In this document: piece by piece, positions 31,414 to 40,349 of the stretch | Layout of the letters: every line of letters starts with the position of its first letter | Position numbering within the stretch: the stretch's first letter is position 1 | Assembly: GCF_022803015.1 (NCBI RefSeq) | Contig: NZ_JAFKON010000007.1 | Coordinates: 124,001-188,000, forward strand | DNA: 64,000 nucleotides | Origin: Arthrobacter humicola | GTDB lineage: Bacteria; Actinomycetota; Actinomycetes; Actinomycetales; Micrococcaceae | Reading direction: 5' to 3' | Made by a program: the position numbers and the translations under genes | The notes under the pieces: generated by a model | Databases searched by the model: none | What the model was told of the DNA's origin: nothing | Seen by the model: only the letters and a program-made list of their open reading frames with translations

Positions 31414-34400
31414 CTTTGTTAAGCGCGGCCCGGATACGCTTTTCGGACACCGAATAGGCGGTCCCGAGTTCGACGGCGAAGAGGCTCACTCGCAGTTCCT
31501 CGATCATCCAGCGCACGTGGGTTAACTCCGCGCCCGCCCGCCGCCCGGGCAGCAGCGCGGACACGGCGTCGTCGTAGTCGTCCTCCAAGGCCTGGACAGC
31601 GGCCATGTGTTGGGCGTCCCGCTGGACGTTGCCCGGCAGCTTCTCGAGGCGCTTTTCGATCGCCGCGAGGTAGCGGGGCAGCTGGCTGAGCTGGGCGTAG
31701 CCCGTGCGTGCCACGAAGCCCGGATACACCAGCTGCTCGAGCTGGCTCTTGACGTCGTTGAGCGCGCTGATCAGGGCCAGGCTCGTGGTGCCCTTGAGCT
31801 GCTTTTCGATCCGGCGGGTGCTGGCCAGGATGCGTTCGACGACGGCAGTGACGGTGAAGACGGTGTCGATCAGCTCCGCCCGGACGCTCTCGTAGAGCGC
31901 CTTGAACGAGGCCTCGTCCCACGGCAGCGGGGCCGGCGTGAGTTTGTCGATGGCGGCCAGGGCGCAGTCGGCGATCAGGGCGGCCACGGAACCGTGCGGG
32001 TTCTGGCTGAAGGTCAGTTTCTCGGTGTTGTTCAGGTGCTCCAGGACATAGCGGTCCGGCGGTGGCACTTTCAGGGCCAGGAGCCGGATGACCCCGCCGC
32101 GCATGGCTTCCTGCTGTTCCGACGGCGTCTGGAACAGCCGCAGCGCCACGGACGTTCCCTCGTCCACCAGAGCCGGATAGCCGGTGACGGTGTGCCCGCC
32201 AACGGTTCCCTGGACCTGGCGTTGGACGGTTCCAAAGGTCCAGTCCTTGAGCCCGGACATTTCGGTGAACCCGCCCGGCGCCGCGGCAGCGGCCAGGGCG
32301 GCCGACGGGGACGCGCCGGCCTGTGATGAACGCGCGCCATCCCTGCCGTTCGCGCCGGCTTTCGCCTTTGCCGCGGCATTTCCCTTGGATTGGGGTGCCG
32401 TGGTGCCCGGGGTGGCACCGAGGGATTCCGCGATGGCCCGCCGGGTGGCCGGGGCCAGCCGCTCCTGCAGCGCGTTCAGGTCCTTGCCCTCATCCAGCAG
32501 CTTGCCGCGGGAATCCACCACGCGGAAGCTGACCCGCAAATGCGATGGCACGGCGTCCCAGTTCCAGGAGCCCGGCGGAATGACCTGTCCGCGGATCCGG
32601 CGCAGCACCAGTTCCAGCGAGGGTTCGAGCTCGTCCGTGGCGGGATCGAAGTCCGCTTCCAGCGCCGCGACGGCCTGGCGGGCCACGTCCGGGGCAGGAA
32701 CGAAGTTCTTGCGGATCTGCTTGGGCAGCGACTTGATGAGCGCCGTGACGAGTTCCACGCGCTGCCCGGGGATCAGCCAGCGGAACGCGGCGTCGTCGAG
32801 CTGGTTCAGGAACAGCACCGGCACCTCTGCGGTGACGCCGTCGGATGGATTTGGCGGCGAACCGGGCGCGACTGGATGGAACTCGTAGCTCAGCGGCAGC
32901 TCGAAGCCCTTGTGCAACAAGGTCTTGGGATAGGCCGAATCGTCCAGGGCCGCGGCGTCCTCGCTGATCAGCAGGGACTGGTCGAAGTCGAGCAGCGTGG
33001 GATCCTGCTGCCGTGCGTCCTTCCACCACTTGTCGAAGTGCCGCTCCGAGACGACCTCCGCGCCGATCCTGGCGTCGTAGAACTCGAACAGTGTCTCGTC
33101 GTCCACCAGGATGTCGCGGCGCCGCATCCGGGCCTCGAGCTCCTCGATTTCGTGCAGCAGCGCGCGGTTGCGGTGGAAGAACTTGTGGTGGGTCTGCCAG
33201 TCGCCTTCTACCAGGGCATGGCGGATGAAGAGCTCGCGGCAGAGCTCCGGATCCACCTTGCCGTAGTTGATCCGCCGGCTCGGGATGATGGGCACGCCGT
33301 AAAGCGTGACCTTTTCGTGGGCCATCACCGCGCCCATCTTCTTGGACCAGTGCGGCTCGCTGTAGCTGCGCTTGACCAGGTCGGGGGCCACCTGTTCGGC
33401 CCAGAGCGGATCGAACTTCGCCGCGACGCGGGCCCAGAGCCGGCTCGTCTCCACGAGTTCGGCGGCCATCACGAACGTGGGTGATTTCTTGAACAGTGCC
33501 GAACCCGGGAAGATCGCGAAGCGGCTGCCGCGGGCGCCGGCGTACTCGCGCTTGCGCTCGTCGAGGATGCCGACGTGGCTCAGGAGCCCCGAGAGCAAGC
33601 TGATGTGGATGCCGTCGTGGTTGCCCACCGGATCGGCAAGGCGCTTGTTGTCCAGGCTGATGCCCAGCGGCCGGGCCAGCTGGCGGAGCTGGGCGAACAG
33701 GTCCTGCCACTCCCTGACCCGCAGGTAGTTGATGAATTCGTTGCGGCAGAGCCGGCGGAACGCCGTGGAGGACAGTTCCTGCTGCTTCTCCTGCAGGTAG
33801 TTCCACAGGTTCAGGTAACCGGTGAAATCCGAGTTTTCGTCCCGGAAGCGGGCGTGCTTCTCCGTGGCGAGCTGCTGCTTGTCTGTTGGACGCTCGCGCG
33901 GGTCCTGGATGGTGAGCGCTGCCGCGAGGATCATGACCTCCCGGACGCAGCCCCGCTTTCCGGACTCCACGATCATCCGGCCGAGCCTGGGGTCCACCGG
34001 CAGCTGGGCCAGCTGCTGTCCGACGGCGGTGAGCCCGCTGCCGGGACGGCCGGAACCGCGGCGCTGCCCGCCGTCGCGCTGCCCGCCGTCGTCCGTTGGC
34101 TCCTGCCGCGCGGCGGTCAGGGCGCCGAGCTCGCGCAGGAGGCTGACGCCGTCGTTGATGGCGCGCGAATCCGGCGGCTCGACGAAGGGGAAGTTCTCCA
34201 CGTCCTTCGGTCCGCGGGCCACGCCCATGGCGGTCATCTGCAGGATGACGGCCGCGAGGTTGGTGCGCAGGATCTCCGGATCCGTGAACAGCGGCCGCGA
34301 CTCGAAGTCCTCTTCGGAGTACAGCCGGATCGCGATACCGTCGGAAACGCGGCCGCAGCGGCCCGAGCGCTGGTTGGCCGAAGCCTGGGAGACGCGCTCA

Positions 34401-35437
34401 ATCGGCAGGCGCTGGACTTTGGTCCGGTGTGAGTAGCGCGAGATCCGGGCCGTGCCGGTGTCGATCACGTACTTGATGCCGGGGACCGTCAGCGAGGTTT
34501 CGGCGACGTTGGTGGCAAGTACGATCCGGCGCTTGCTGCCGGGGTGGAAAACTTTGTGCTGCTCCTGCAGGCTCAACCGGGCGAAGAGGGGAAGGACCTC
34601 GGTGCCCGCGAGGCGCCGGTTGGACTGGATGCGGGCGTTGAGGGCCTCCGCCGCGTCGCGGATTTCGCGCTCGCCGGAGAAGAAAATCAGGATGTCGCCG
34701 TGGGCTTCCAAGGCGAGCTCGTCGACGGCGTCGCACACCGCGTCGAGCGGGTCGCGGTCCTCCTCGAGTTCGTCGTCCGCGGCGGCACCTTCTCCGTCAC
34801 CATCTTCGGCGCCGGTGCCGCCGGCCGGCTGGGAAAGCGGCCGGTAGCGGATTTCCACCGGGAAGGTCCGGCCCGACACCTCGATGATGGGGGAGGGCTC
34901 CTCGTCGCTGCCGAAGTGCTTGGCGAAGCGCTCCGGATCGATGGTGGCCGAGGTGATGATGATCTTCAGGTCCGGGCGCTGCGGCAGGATGCGCTTGAGG
35001 TAGCCGAGGATGAAGTCGATGTTGAGGCTGCGCTCGTGCGCCTCGTCAATGATGATGGCGTTGTACTTGCGCAGCAGCCTGTCGCGCTGGATTTCCGCCA
35101 GCAGGATGCCGTCGGTCATGAGCTTGACCTTGGTGGACCGGCTGACCTCACCGGTGAAGCGGACCTGGAAACCGACTTCCTGGCCGATTTCGACGCCGAG
35201 TTCCTCCGCGATGCGCTCGGCCACGGTGCGGGCCGCGAGCCGGCGGGGCTGGGTGTGGCCGATCAGCCCGTTCTCACCCAGGCCGAGCTCAAGGCACATC
35301 TTGGGGATCTGGGTGGTCTTACCCGAGCCGGTCTCGCCGGCGATGATGGTCACCTGGTTGGCCGCGATGGCGGCCATAAGATCTTCGCGGCGCTCGGAGA
35401 CCGGCAGCTCGGCGGGGTAGGAAATATGCAATGTCAT
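31397..35437 (-). CDS. hrpA: DEAH-box ATP-dependent RNA helicase HrpA
   Basis: A 1346-residue DEAH/RHA helicase. Motif I is IAGETGSGKTTQIPK (~31-45), motif II IIDEAHERS (~128-136), motif III SATID, then NVAETSLTVPGI and motif VI QRSGRCGR. HA2 and OB-fold domains follow, then the long DUF3418-type C-terminus of HrpA. An Ala/Gly/Lys-rich stretch (~1030-1065) interrupts the C-terminal domain. Function: RNA unwinding, with mRNA processing or ribosome rescue in E. coli. A -10-like TAGACT (35448-35453, minus strand) lies ten bases before the ATG and no ribosome binding site is present, so the transcript is nearly leaderless. Confidence 0.92.
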   Translation of the reverse strand: MTLHISYPAELPVSERREDLMAAIAANQVTIIAGETGSGKTTQIPKMCLELGLGENGLIGHTQPRRLAARTVAERIAEELGVEIGQEVGFQVRFTGEVSRSTKVKLMTDGILLAEIQRDRLLRKYNAIIIDEAHERSLNIDFILGYLKRILPQRPDLKIIITSATIDPERFAKHFGSDEEPSPIIEVSGRTFPVEIRYRPLSQPAGGTGAEDGDGEGAAADDELEEDRDPLDAVCDAVDELALEAHGDILIFFSGEREIRDAAEALNARIQSNRRLAGTEVLPLFARLSLQEQHKVFHPGSKRRIVLATNVAETSLTVPGIKYVIDTGTARISRYSHRTKVQRLPIERVSQASANQRSGRCGRVSDGIAIRLYSEEDFESRPLFTDPEILRTNLAAVILQMTAMGVARGPKDVENFPFVEPPDSRAINDGVSLLRELGALTAARQEPTDDGGQRDGGQRRGSGRPGSGLTAVGQQLAQLPVDPRLGRMIVESGKRGCVREVMILAAALTIQDPRERPTDKQQLATEKHARFRDENSDFTGYLNLWNYLQEKQQELSSTAFRRLCRNEFINYLRVREWQDLFAQLRQLARPLGISLDNKRLADPVGNHDGIHISLLSGLLSHVGILDERKREYAGARGSRFAIFPGSALFKKSPTFVMAAELVETSRLWARVAAKFDPLWAEQVAPDLVKRSYSEPHWSKKMGAVMAHEKVTLYGVPIIPSRRINYGKVDPELCRELFIRHALVEGDWQTHHKFFHRNRALLHEIEELEARMRRRDILVDDETLFEFYDARIGAEVVSERHFDKWWKDARQQDPTLLDFDQSLLISEDAAALDDSAYPKTLLHKGFELPLSYEFHPVAPGSPPNPSDGVTAEVPVLFLNQLDDAAFRWLIPGQRVELVTALIKSLPKQIRKNFVPAPDVARQAVAALEADFDPATDELEPSLELVLRRIRGQVIPPGSWNWDAVPSHLRVSFRVVDSRGKLLDEGKDLNALQERLAPATRRAIAESLGATPGTTAPQSKGNAAAKAKAGANGRDGARSSQAGASPSAALAAAAAPGGFTEMSGLKDWTFGTVQRQVQGTVGGHTVTGYPALVDEGTSVALRLFQTPSEQQEAMRGGVIRLLALKVPPPDRYVLEHLNNTEKLTFSQNPHGSVAALIADCALAAIDKLTPAPLPWDEASFKALYESVRAELIDTVFTVTAVVERILASTRRIEKQLKGTTSLALISALNDVKSQLEQLVYPGFVARTGYAQLSQLPRYLAAIEKRLEKLPGNVQRDAQHMAAVQALEDDYDDAVSALLPGRRAGAELTHVRWMIEELRVSLFAVELGTAYSVSEKRIRAALNKVLAPA

Positions 35438-35560
35438 GGCTGGAGACAGTCTACTGGGGTGGACTGTCCGCTGGGGTGGCGGAGGCGGATATCGGGTCCG
35501 GCTGTCCGGCCGCGTTGTTCAATTCGCGTTGTTCCGCTGTTCAGCCTCGGCGCATGTTGA

Positions 35561-35584
35561 GGGCCCGGCTGGATGACCGGGCCC
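35561..35584 (-). terminator. Hairpin after the 55-residue membrane protein gene
   Basis: GGGCCCGG (35561-35568) pairs with CCGGGCCC (35577-35584), loop of eight. It lies 31 bases after the small gene's stop and before hrpA on the same strand. Confidence 0.55.
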
Positions 35585-35614
35585 GATGGGCGTGTGGACT
35601 AAGCGTGCGCGGAC

Positions 35615-35782
35615 TTAGATGTTCCGCATCGTGTAGTTGATGCTCGGCAGGTCCCGGGCCATCCAGTATTCTTCCGAGCGGACGGGCGGAGTGTGGCCGA
35701 GGCCATCCTTGCGGAGGGCGGAGATCGTGGCGGTGACGCCGGCAAGAACCAGGATGATGAGGGCGATTCCGAGGAGTTCCAT
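35615..35782 (-). CDS. Small single-pass membrane protein, 55 residues
   Basis: A minus-strand gene too short for usual cut-offs. The N-terminus ELLGIALIILVLAGVTATI is a clear transmembrane helix, followed by a polar tail, RKDGLGHTPPVRSEEYW, ending ARDLPSINYTMRNI. The tail pattern GHTPPVRS...W...DLPS recurs in small membrane proteins I associate with Arthrobacter-type genomes, so I consider it real; function unknown. AGAGG lies very close before the ATG. It is divergent from the GlxA-type regulator and ends ahead of a hairpin. Confidence 0.75.
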   Translation of the reverse strand: MELLGIALIILVLAGVTATISALRKDGLGHTPPVRSEEYWMARDLPSINYTMRNI

Positions 35783-35817
35783 ACCTCTATGGTTCTCCGG
35801 TCCGGGCCCTTAAAAAA

Positions 35818-35854
35818 GTGGCAGAAATGCCCAAAAAGCTATAATTTCTGCCAC
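35818..35854. promoter_or_regulatory. Inverted repeat overlapping a TATAAT -10, upstream of the GlxA-type regulator
   Basis: GTGGCAGAAAT (35818-35828) and ATTTCTGCCAC (35844-35854) are perfect inverted repeats, 15 bases apart. The right arm overlaps a consensus -10, TATAAT (35840-35845), pointing at the regulator gene. The -35 region is poor, and falls in the left arm. Such a site suits autoregulation by the adjacent AraC/GlxA protein; the region is shared with the divergent small gene. Confidence 0.7.
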
Positions 35855-35874
35855 TGTTCTGTCAGGATGGAATC

Positions 35875-36840
35875 ATGATCAAATCAGTGGCAATGATCGT
35901 GGTTCCCAACTTCTCGATCTTCGAGTTCGCGACGGCTTTCGAGGTCTTCGGCATCGACCGCTCGGACCGCGGAAACGGCGTGCCCGCGTTCGATTTCCGC
36001 GTCTGCGCGCCCGAGCCGGGCGACGTCCCGCTCAAGTCCGGCCTATCCATGCACGTGGGTCTCGGGCTGGAAGCAACTGCGGACGCCGACCTGGTGGTGA
36101 TGGCGCCGTACGGCCGGGACGAAGACGTTCCCGACTCCGTCCTGGAGGCGCTGCGGGCCGCCCACGCGCGCGGTGCGTGGGTGATGTCCATTTGTTCCGG
36201 GGCCTTCGCCCTGGCTCGGGCGGGCCTGCTCGATGGCCGCCGCTGCACCACGCACTGGCATTACTCCCAGGAACTGGCCACCCGGTACCCCGCTGTCCTG
36301 GTGGATGAAAACGTCCTCTACGTCGAAGACGGCCGGATCATTACCAGTGCCGGCACGGCCGCAGGGATCGATGCCTGCCTGCACCTCGTCCGCGTTGAGT
36401 TCGGCGCCAAGGTGGCCGCCGCCATCGCCCGGGACATGGTGGTCCCTCCGCACCGGGACGGCGGCCAGGCCCAATACATCGACCGGCCCATTCCGACGTG
36501 CGGCTCGGAGCCCATGGAGCAGCTGCTGCAGTGGATGGTCCGGCACCTGGACGAGGAACACGCGGTCAACGAACTGGCGGCCCGGGTCCATATGTCGCCG
36601 CGGACGTTTGCGCGGCGCTTCCGCGCGGAAACGGGAGCCACTCCCGCGGCCTGGCTTAATTCCCAGCGGGTGCTGCGCGCCCAGGAGCTGCTGGAGAGCA
36701 CGGAGCTCAATATCGACGAAATCGCAAGGGAGTCCGGGTTCGGGCATTCGGTCCTGTTGCGGCACCACTTTGCCAAGGCGCTGGACACCAGCCCGCAGTC
36801 CTACCGGCGCACGTTCCGCGGGCACCTGGCCACGGCATAG
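35875..36840 (+). CDS. GlxA family transcriptional regulator (DJ-1/PfpI-like domain plus AraC HTH)
   Basis: A 321-residue protein. The N-terminal half (~1-190) is a class I glutamine amidotransferase/DJ-1-like domain, with the nucleophile-elbow-type sequence WVMSICSGAFALARAGLLDG. The C-terminal half (~215-315) is an AraC/XylS helix-turn-helix pair: MSPRTFARRFRAETGATPAAW, IDEIARESGFGHSVLLRHHFAK. Known members (GlxA, ArgR/CdhR types) control use of nitrogen compounds such as arginine, carnitine or glycine betaine; no target genes adjoin here except the small membrane protein, so the effector is unknown. ATG with AGGA seven bases upstream. Confidence 0.87.
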   Translation: MIKSVAMIVVPNFSIFEFATAFEVFGIDRSDRGNGVPAFDFRVCAPEPGDVPLKSGLSMHVGLGLEATADADLVVMAPYGRDEDVPDSVLEALRAAHARGAWVMSICSGAFALARAGLLDGRRCTTHWHYSQELATRYPAVLVDENVLYVEDGRIITSAGTAAGIDACLHLVRVEFGAKVAAAIARDMVVPPHRDGGQAQYIDRPIPTCGSEPMEQLLQWMVRHLDEEHAVNELAARVHMSPRTFARRFRAETGATPAAWLNSQRVLRAQELLESTELNIDEIARESGFGHSVLLRHHFAKALDTSPQSYRRTFRGHLATA

Positions 36841-36864
36841 CGGGCCTCGGCCCGGCAGCAGCGG

Positions 36865-37161
36865 CTAGCCAAAGCCCGGCGACGCCGGCCCCTCAGCGGC
36901 GGCCCGGGCGCATTCGACGAGGTCGCGCCACGGACCCGTCAGCGCACGCTCCGGCAGGACCGCCCGGCGCTGATCGGCCCGGATGCTGTACATGAACCGG
37001 TCCGGCTGGCCGGTTGTCCCGTTGATTCCGGCGACGTCGTCCCACGGGCAGGCCTCGATCAGCGGCTGCCACCGGTCGGTGTCTTCCGGCGGCTCGGGCC
37101 GGACGGTCCACGTCCTCTTCATTCCGGCCACGCCGCCACTGCGCTGGACAGTTATCTTCAT
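36865..37161 (-). CDS. Emfourin, inhibitor of the adjacent M4 protease
   Basis: A 98-residue protein, MKITVQRSGGVAGMKR at its start, matching the emfourin type of protein that inhibits protealysin-like proteases. It is encoded 41 bases downstream of the protease on the same strand, the standard arrangement of the pair. No signal peptide, so inhibitor and protease both appear to be cytoplasmic. The binding residues cannot be named from sequence alone. Confidence 0.8.
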   Translation of the reverse strand: MKITVQRSGGVAGMKRTWTVRPEPPEDTDRWQPLIEACPWDDVAGINGTTGQPDRFMYSIRADQRRAVLPERALTGPWRDLVECARAAAEGPASPGFG

Positions 37162-37202
37162 CGGACTCGGATCTCAATTGGACTCGATTTGCGGGGCTTG
37201 GC

Positions 37203-38276
37203 TTATCGCCGGGCCCCCGGGAACTTTACTTTCACAGTTTCCCACGCGGAGCGCACGGCGTCATGTTCCTTGGAATCGTCCCCGAACAGCTCCTTGGCAG
37301 AGGCTGCAGTGGCCTTGGCGAAGGCGCCGAACGTGGCGGTGGGGGACAGCGTGCCGCCCGTCAGCGTCTCGTACCAGATCTGTGCCGGCGCGTCCCAGGC
37401 ATTGCCACCCAGGGCAGTGGCCACCAGACAGAACGCACGGTTGGGGATACCGGAGTTGATGTGCACGCCACCGTTGTCCGCGCTGGTGCGCACGTAGCCG
37501 TCCATCGAGTCCGGCTGCGGGTCCTTGCCGAGCACGTCGTCGTCGTATGCCGTTCCCGGAGCCTTCATGGAACGCAAGGCGGCCCCCTGCACCTGGTCGG
37601 TGAAGAGGCCTTCGCCGATCAGCCAACTGGCCTCCGCCGTCGACTGCTTCCGGACATACTGCTCAACGAGGGCCCCGAAGACGTCGGACATCGATTCGTT
37701 CAGGGCGCCGGCCTGGTTGCGGTAGACCAGCCCAGCGGAGTACTGGGTCACGCCGTGGGTGAGCTCGTGCCCGATGACGCTCAAGGATTTCGTGAACCGC
37801 TCGAAGACCTGGCCGTCACCGTCGCCGAAGACCATTTGCTGGCCGTCCCAGAAAGCGTTGTCGTACAGGCGGCCATAGTGGACCGTGGCATCAAGGTGCA
37901 GGCCTTTGCCGTCGATCGAATTGCGTCCGAAGGCTTCGGCGTAGAGGCGGTGGGTGTGCCCCAGCCCGTCATAGGCCTCATCGGCGGCGGGGTCGCCGGT
38001 GGGCGGTTCGCCTTCTTTGCGGACCACGCTGCCGGGCAGCTTCTCGGTGGACTTAGCGTCATAGACCGTCCGTTCCGGCGGGGACGGCTTGAGTTCCCGC
38101 AGGCCCGGACGGCTGCCGGGCCCTGGCACTGTGCGGGAGGCCTGGAAGCTCGGGACGTGTTGCAGGGCCTGCTTTGCCCCGTGGGCGGCCCTGGAGAGCT
38201 CCGGCTTTTGCTGTGCGGCCAGCCTGCGGAGCAAATAGGGCGGAACGATAGAACAGGACGGAGTTGGATAGAACAT
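37203..38276 (-). CDS. Protealysin-like M4 family metalloprotease
   Basis: A thermolysin-family protease of 357 residues. Zinc and catalytic residues: VIGHELTHGVTQ (HExxH, ~169-173) and NESMSDVFG (third ligand Glu, ~193). ADNGGVHINSGIPNRAF is the family's His-containing substrate region. The N-terminus CSIVPPYLLRRLA is the short propeptide motif of protealysins, and there is no signal peptide, so the protein lacks the classical export route. Related protealysins act inside cells or on host actin; which applies here is unknown. Followed by its emfourin inhibitor gene. Confidence 0.88.
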   Translation of the reverse strand: MFYPTPSCSIVPPYLLRRLAAQQKPELSRAAHGAKQALQHVPSFQASRTVPGPGSRPGLRELKPSPPERTVYDAKSTEKLPGSVVRKEGEPPTGDPAADEAYDGLGHTHRLYAEAFGRNSIDGKGLHLDATVHYGRLYDNAFWDGQQMVFGDGDGQVFERFTKSLSVIGHELTHGVTQYSAGLVYRNQAGALNESMSDVFGALVEQYVRKQSTAEASWLIGEGLFTDQVQGAALRSMKAPGTAYDDDVLGKDPQPDSMDGYVRTSADNGGVHINSGIPNRAFCLVATALGGNAWDAPAQIWYETLTGGTLSPTATFGAFAKATAASAKELFGDDSKEHDAVRSAWETVKVKFPGARR

Positions 38277-38410
38277 GTGAGACCCCCTTCACGCTTCGGA
38301 GCGGGCAGGGTAGCCCGCCACCGATGAAAACAGCCTACGAGGGAGCACCGACAATCGGCAGGGGCAATGCCGCTGGTTTTCCGCGGTCTTTTGGCGGGAT
38401 TCAGGGCACA

Positions 38411-38442
38411 AAAAACCCCGCCGTTTCAAACGGCGGGGTTTT
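38411..38442 (-). terminator. Intrinsic terminator of tRNA-Arg
   Basis: On the minus strand CCCCGCCGTTT pairs with AAACGGCGGGG and is followed by TTTTT, ending five bases past the tRNA 3' end. Confidence 0.9.
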
Positions 38443-38447
38443 GTTCG

Positions 38448-38520
38448 TGCCCTCGATTGGAATCGAACCAACGACCTTCTGCTCCGGAGGCAGACGCTCT
38501 ATCCCCTGAGCTACGAGGGC
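38448..38520 (-). tRNA. tRNA-Arg (anticodon CCG)
   Basis: 73 bases on the minus strand. Acceptor GCCCTCG pairs with CGAGGGC; D-arm GCTC...GAGC; anticodon stem TCTGC/GCAGA with loop CTCCGGA, giving anticodon CCG; T-arm with GGTTCGATTCC. The 3' CCA is not encoded. It decodes CGG arginine codons, frequent in this GC-rich genome. Confidence 0.95.
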
Positions 38521-38699
38521 ATCCAGGGATCCTGCCGTTGCGGGCGGGACGTCCTAGAGCTTAGCAGGAAGTTGGCCTCCAACGGAAAACCATGGAAAAC
38601 GGTCGCTCATTTATAGCGTCAAGTGGAGTCAAGCGGCAGTCAAACGTGTCCTGGGTGCGTGGCAAGTCCAGCGAATTGGCCGGCGGTTCCGTAGCCGGC

Positions 38700-40349
38700 T
38701 CAGTAGCCAGTGAACGTATCCACATGGACCCGCCGGGCGCCCGCGCCACGTGCCGCGGCCCGCAGCGATCGCACACTGGCGGGCGAGCCGGAGACGAAGA
38801 CCACCCGGCCGCTGATGTCGGGGACCAGCTCCTTGAGGGCCGCCGCATCGATCCTTCTTGAACCTGCGTCCTGCATGAACGCCGGCGGCGCCGAACCGTC
38901 CGCAAGCCGCGCCAGGACGCGCGCCCCGGAGCGCTGCAGCTCCTCGGCGTAGCCCAGCTCGGCGGCATTCTTGGCCAGGTACAGGAGGACAACGTCGCGG
39001 TTCCCGGACGGGGTTCCGGCGGACACCGCGGCCAGTTGGGCCATGTAGGGGGTGATGCCGATTCCGGCCGCGATGAGCAGCACGGGGGTGGCCGGGTTCC
39101 GCGGCAGGAGGAAGTCGCCGTTCACCGTGGTTGCGGTGAGCCCGTCGCCCGCTTCAAGGGCCAGCAGCGAGCGCTTGGCTGACGACACCGGCTCCGCCGT
39201 CCCCACCCCGATCGTCAGCAGGGAGGCGTCGGGCGCGCTGGTCAGGCTGAACACGCGCCGGATTCCCTTCCCGTCACCCTTGCCGGCCGACTTCCCGTCA
39301 CGTTTGCCGGGGGCCTTGCCGTCACCCTTCCCATCGCCCCTGCCGTCATCCTTCCCGCCGGTCGTGTCCGGGGGCAGGTGCAGCTCCAGGGCCTGTCCGG
39401 GAGCGAAGCGCACCGGACGTTCCGGGCGGAAGCTGAATTCCGTCGTCGTCGGCGTCAGCGGACGGCTCGCGACGAACGCCAGCCGGACCCCGCCCCGCTG
39501 TCCGACGGCGAAGGCAAGCGCGTTGCCCGCGAGCAGCGCCAGCTCGGGGGAGTTGGCCACAAACCCCAGGTTGTAGGGGACGGCAAACAGGGCCCCGACG
39601 ACGGCGGCCAGCGCCAGTTGCTGCCAGCGCCGCGGGGGCAGGGTGAGCGGCTCGGTGAGCATGAACCCGACGAAGAACAGCACCGGCCGCTGCGCGAGCG
39701 TCTGCCACAGGGCCTCGGGGAGATCCATCCCGGCCTGGAGCAGATCCGCGGCCACGATGGACACGGCAACCACGGTGAAGACGGCGGCCATGGCGGACTT
39801 CCGGGTCCGGTAGAGCACCAGCAGCACCCCTGGCAGCACCAGCCAGAGCATGGCCGGCGTCGCGGCCCACCAGGTGGCAATGTTGAGCCCGGTCAGCCCG
39901 GCCAGGAACGCGCCGGCCGCGGCCGGATTGAAGATGTGCCGGCCGCGCCAGGCCAGCGCATACTTCGAGGCCGAGGCCAGGACGCAGGCCAGGGCGACGC
40001 CGGCGATCTCTGCCAGCTGGAGGCCCTGGGTCGGCTGGCTGGGCCAGAAAAGCTCGCTGGGCCAGAAAAGGAAGTACAGCAGCAGGCCGGTGATGAGGGA
40101 GGATTCCGTGTGCGGCCGCACACGGAACAGGGCGGCCAGCCCCTGGCTGGAGGCGTACGTCAGGCCAAGGCACAGGGCAAGGTGGGTCAGCATTTCCGGC
40201 AGCCCGAACGTCAACCAGCCCAGCACATTGAGCAGCAGGCTGTAGCCGGCCAGGACGGCCAGGACCCACAGCACCAGCCGGTACATCGTGAGCCGGCCCA
40301 AGGCGGTGTCCAGCCTCGAGCCAAGGGCGGTGGTGGTGATGGCAGTCAT
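38700..40349 (-). CDS. RnfD/NqrB-like membrane domain fused to FAD/NAD reductase
   Basis: A 549-residue fusion. Residues ~1-290 hold about ten hydrophobic helices and RnfD/NqrB-like landmarks: HTESSLITGLLLYF, RGRHIFNPAAAGAFLAG and FVGFMLTEPLTLPPRRW. Residues ~300-549 form a ferredoxin-NADP reductase-type module: FRPERPVRFAPGQALELHL (FAD), RRVFSLTSAPD, GDFLLPRNPATPVLLIAAGIGITPY and the C-terminal VFVSGSP. About 33 residues of Asp/Gly/Lys repeat (~330-362, DGKGDGK units) interrupt the FAD domain. Likely moves electrons from NAD(P)H through the membrane to the FMN-binding lipoprotein encoded upstream. The ATG overlaps the apbE stop (ATGA). Confidence 0.78.
   Translation of the reverse strand: MTAITTTALGSRLDTALGRLTMYRLVLWVLAVLAGYSLLLNVLGWLTFGLPEMLTHLALCLGLTYASSQGLAALFRVRPHTESSLITGLLLYFLFWPSELFWPSQPTQGLQLAEIAGVALACVLASASKYALAWRGRHIFNPAAAGAFLAGLTGLNIATWWAATPAMLWLVLPGVLLVLYRTRKSAMAAVFTVVAVSIVAADLLQAGMDLPEALWQTLAQRPVLFFVGFMLTEPLTLPPRRWQQLALAAVVGALFAVPYNLGFVANSPELALLAGNALAFAVGQRGGVRLAFVASRPLTPTTTEFSFRPERPVRFAPGQALELHLPPDTTGGKDDGRGDGKGDGKAPGKRDGKSAGKGDGKGIRRVFSLTSAPDASLLTIGVGTAEPVSSAKRSLLALEAGDGLTATTVNGDFLLPRNPATPVLLIAAGIGITPYMAQLAAVSAGTPSGNRDVVLLYLAKNAAELGYAEELQRSGARVLARLADGSAPPAFMQDAGSRRIDAAALKELVPDISGRVVFVSGSPASVRSLRAAARGAGARRVHVDTFTGY

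Noticed and set aside
38264..38509. Plus-strand open frame across the tRNA-Arg gene
   Set aside because: It runs through the tRNA and its terminator on the opposite strand; no conserved product.
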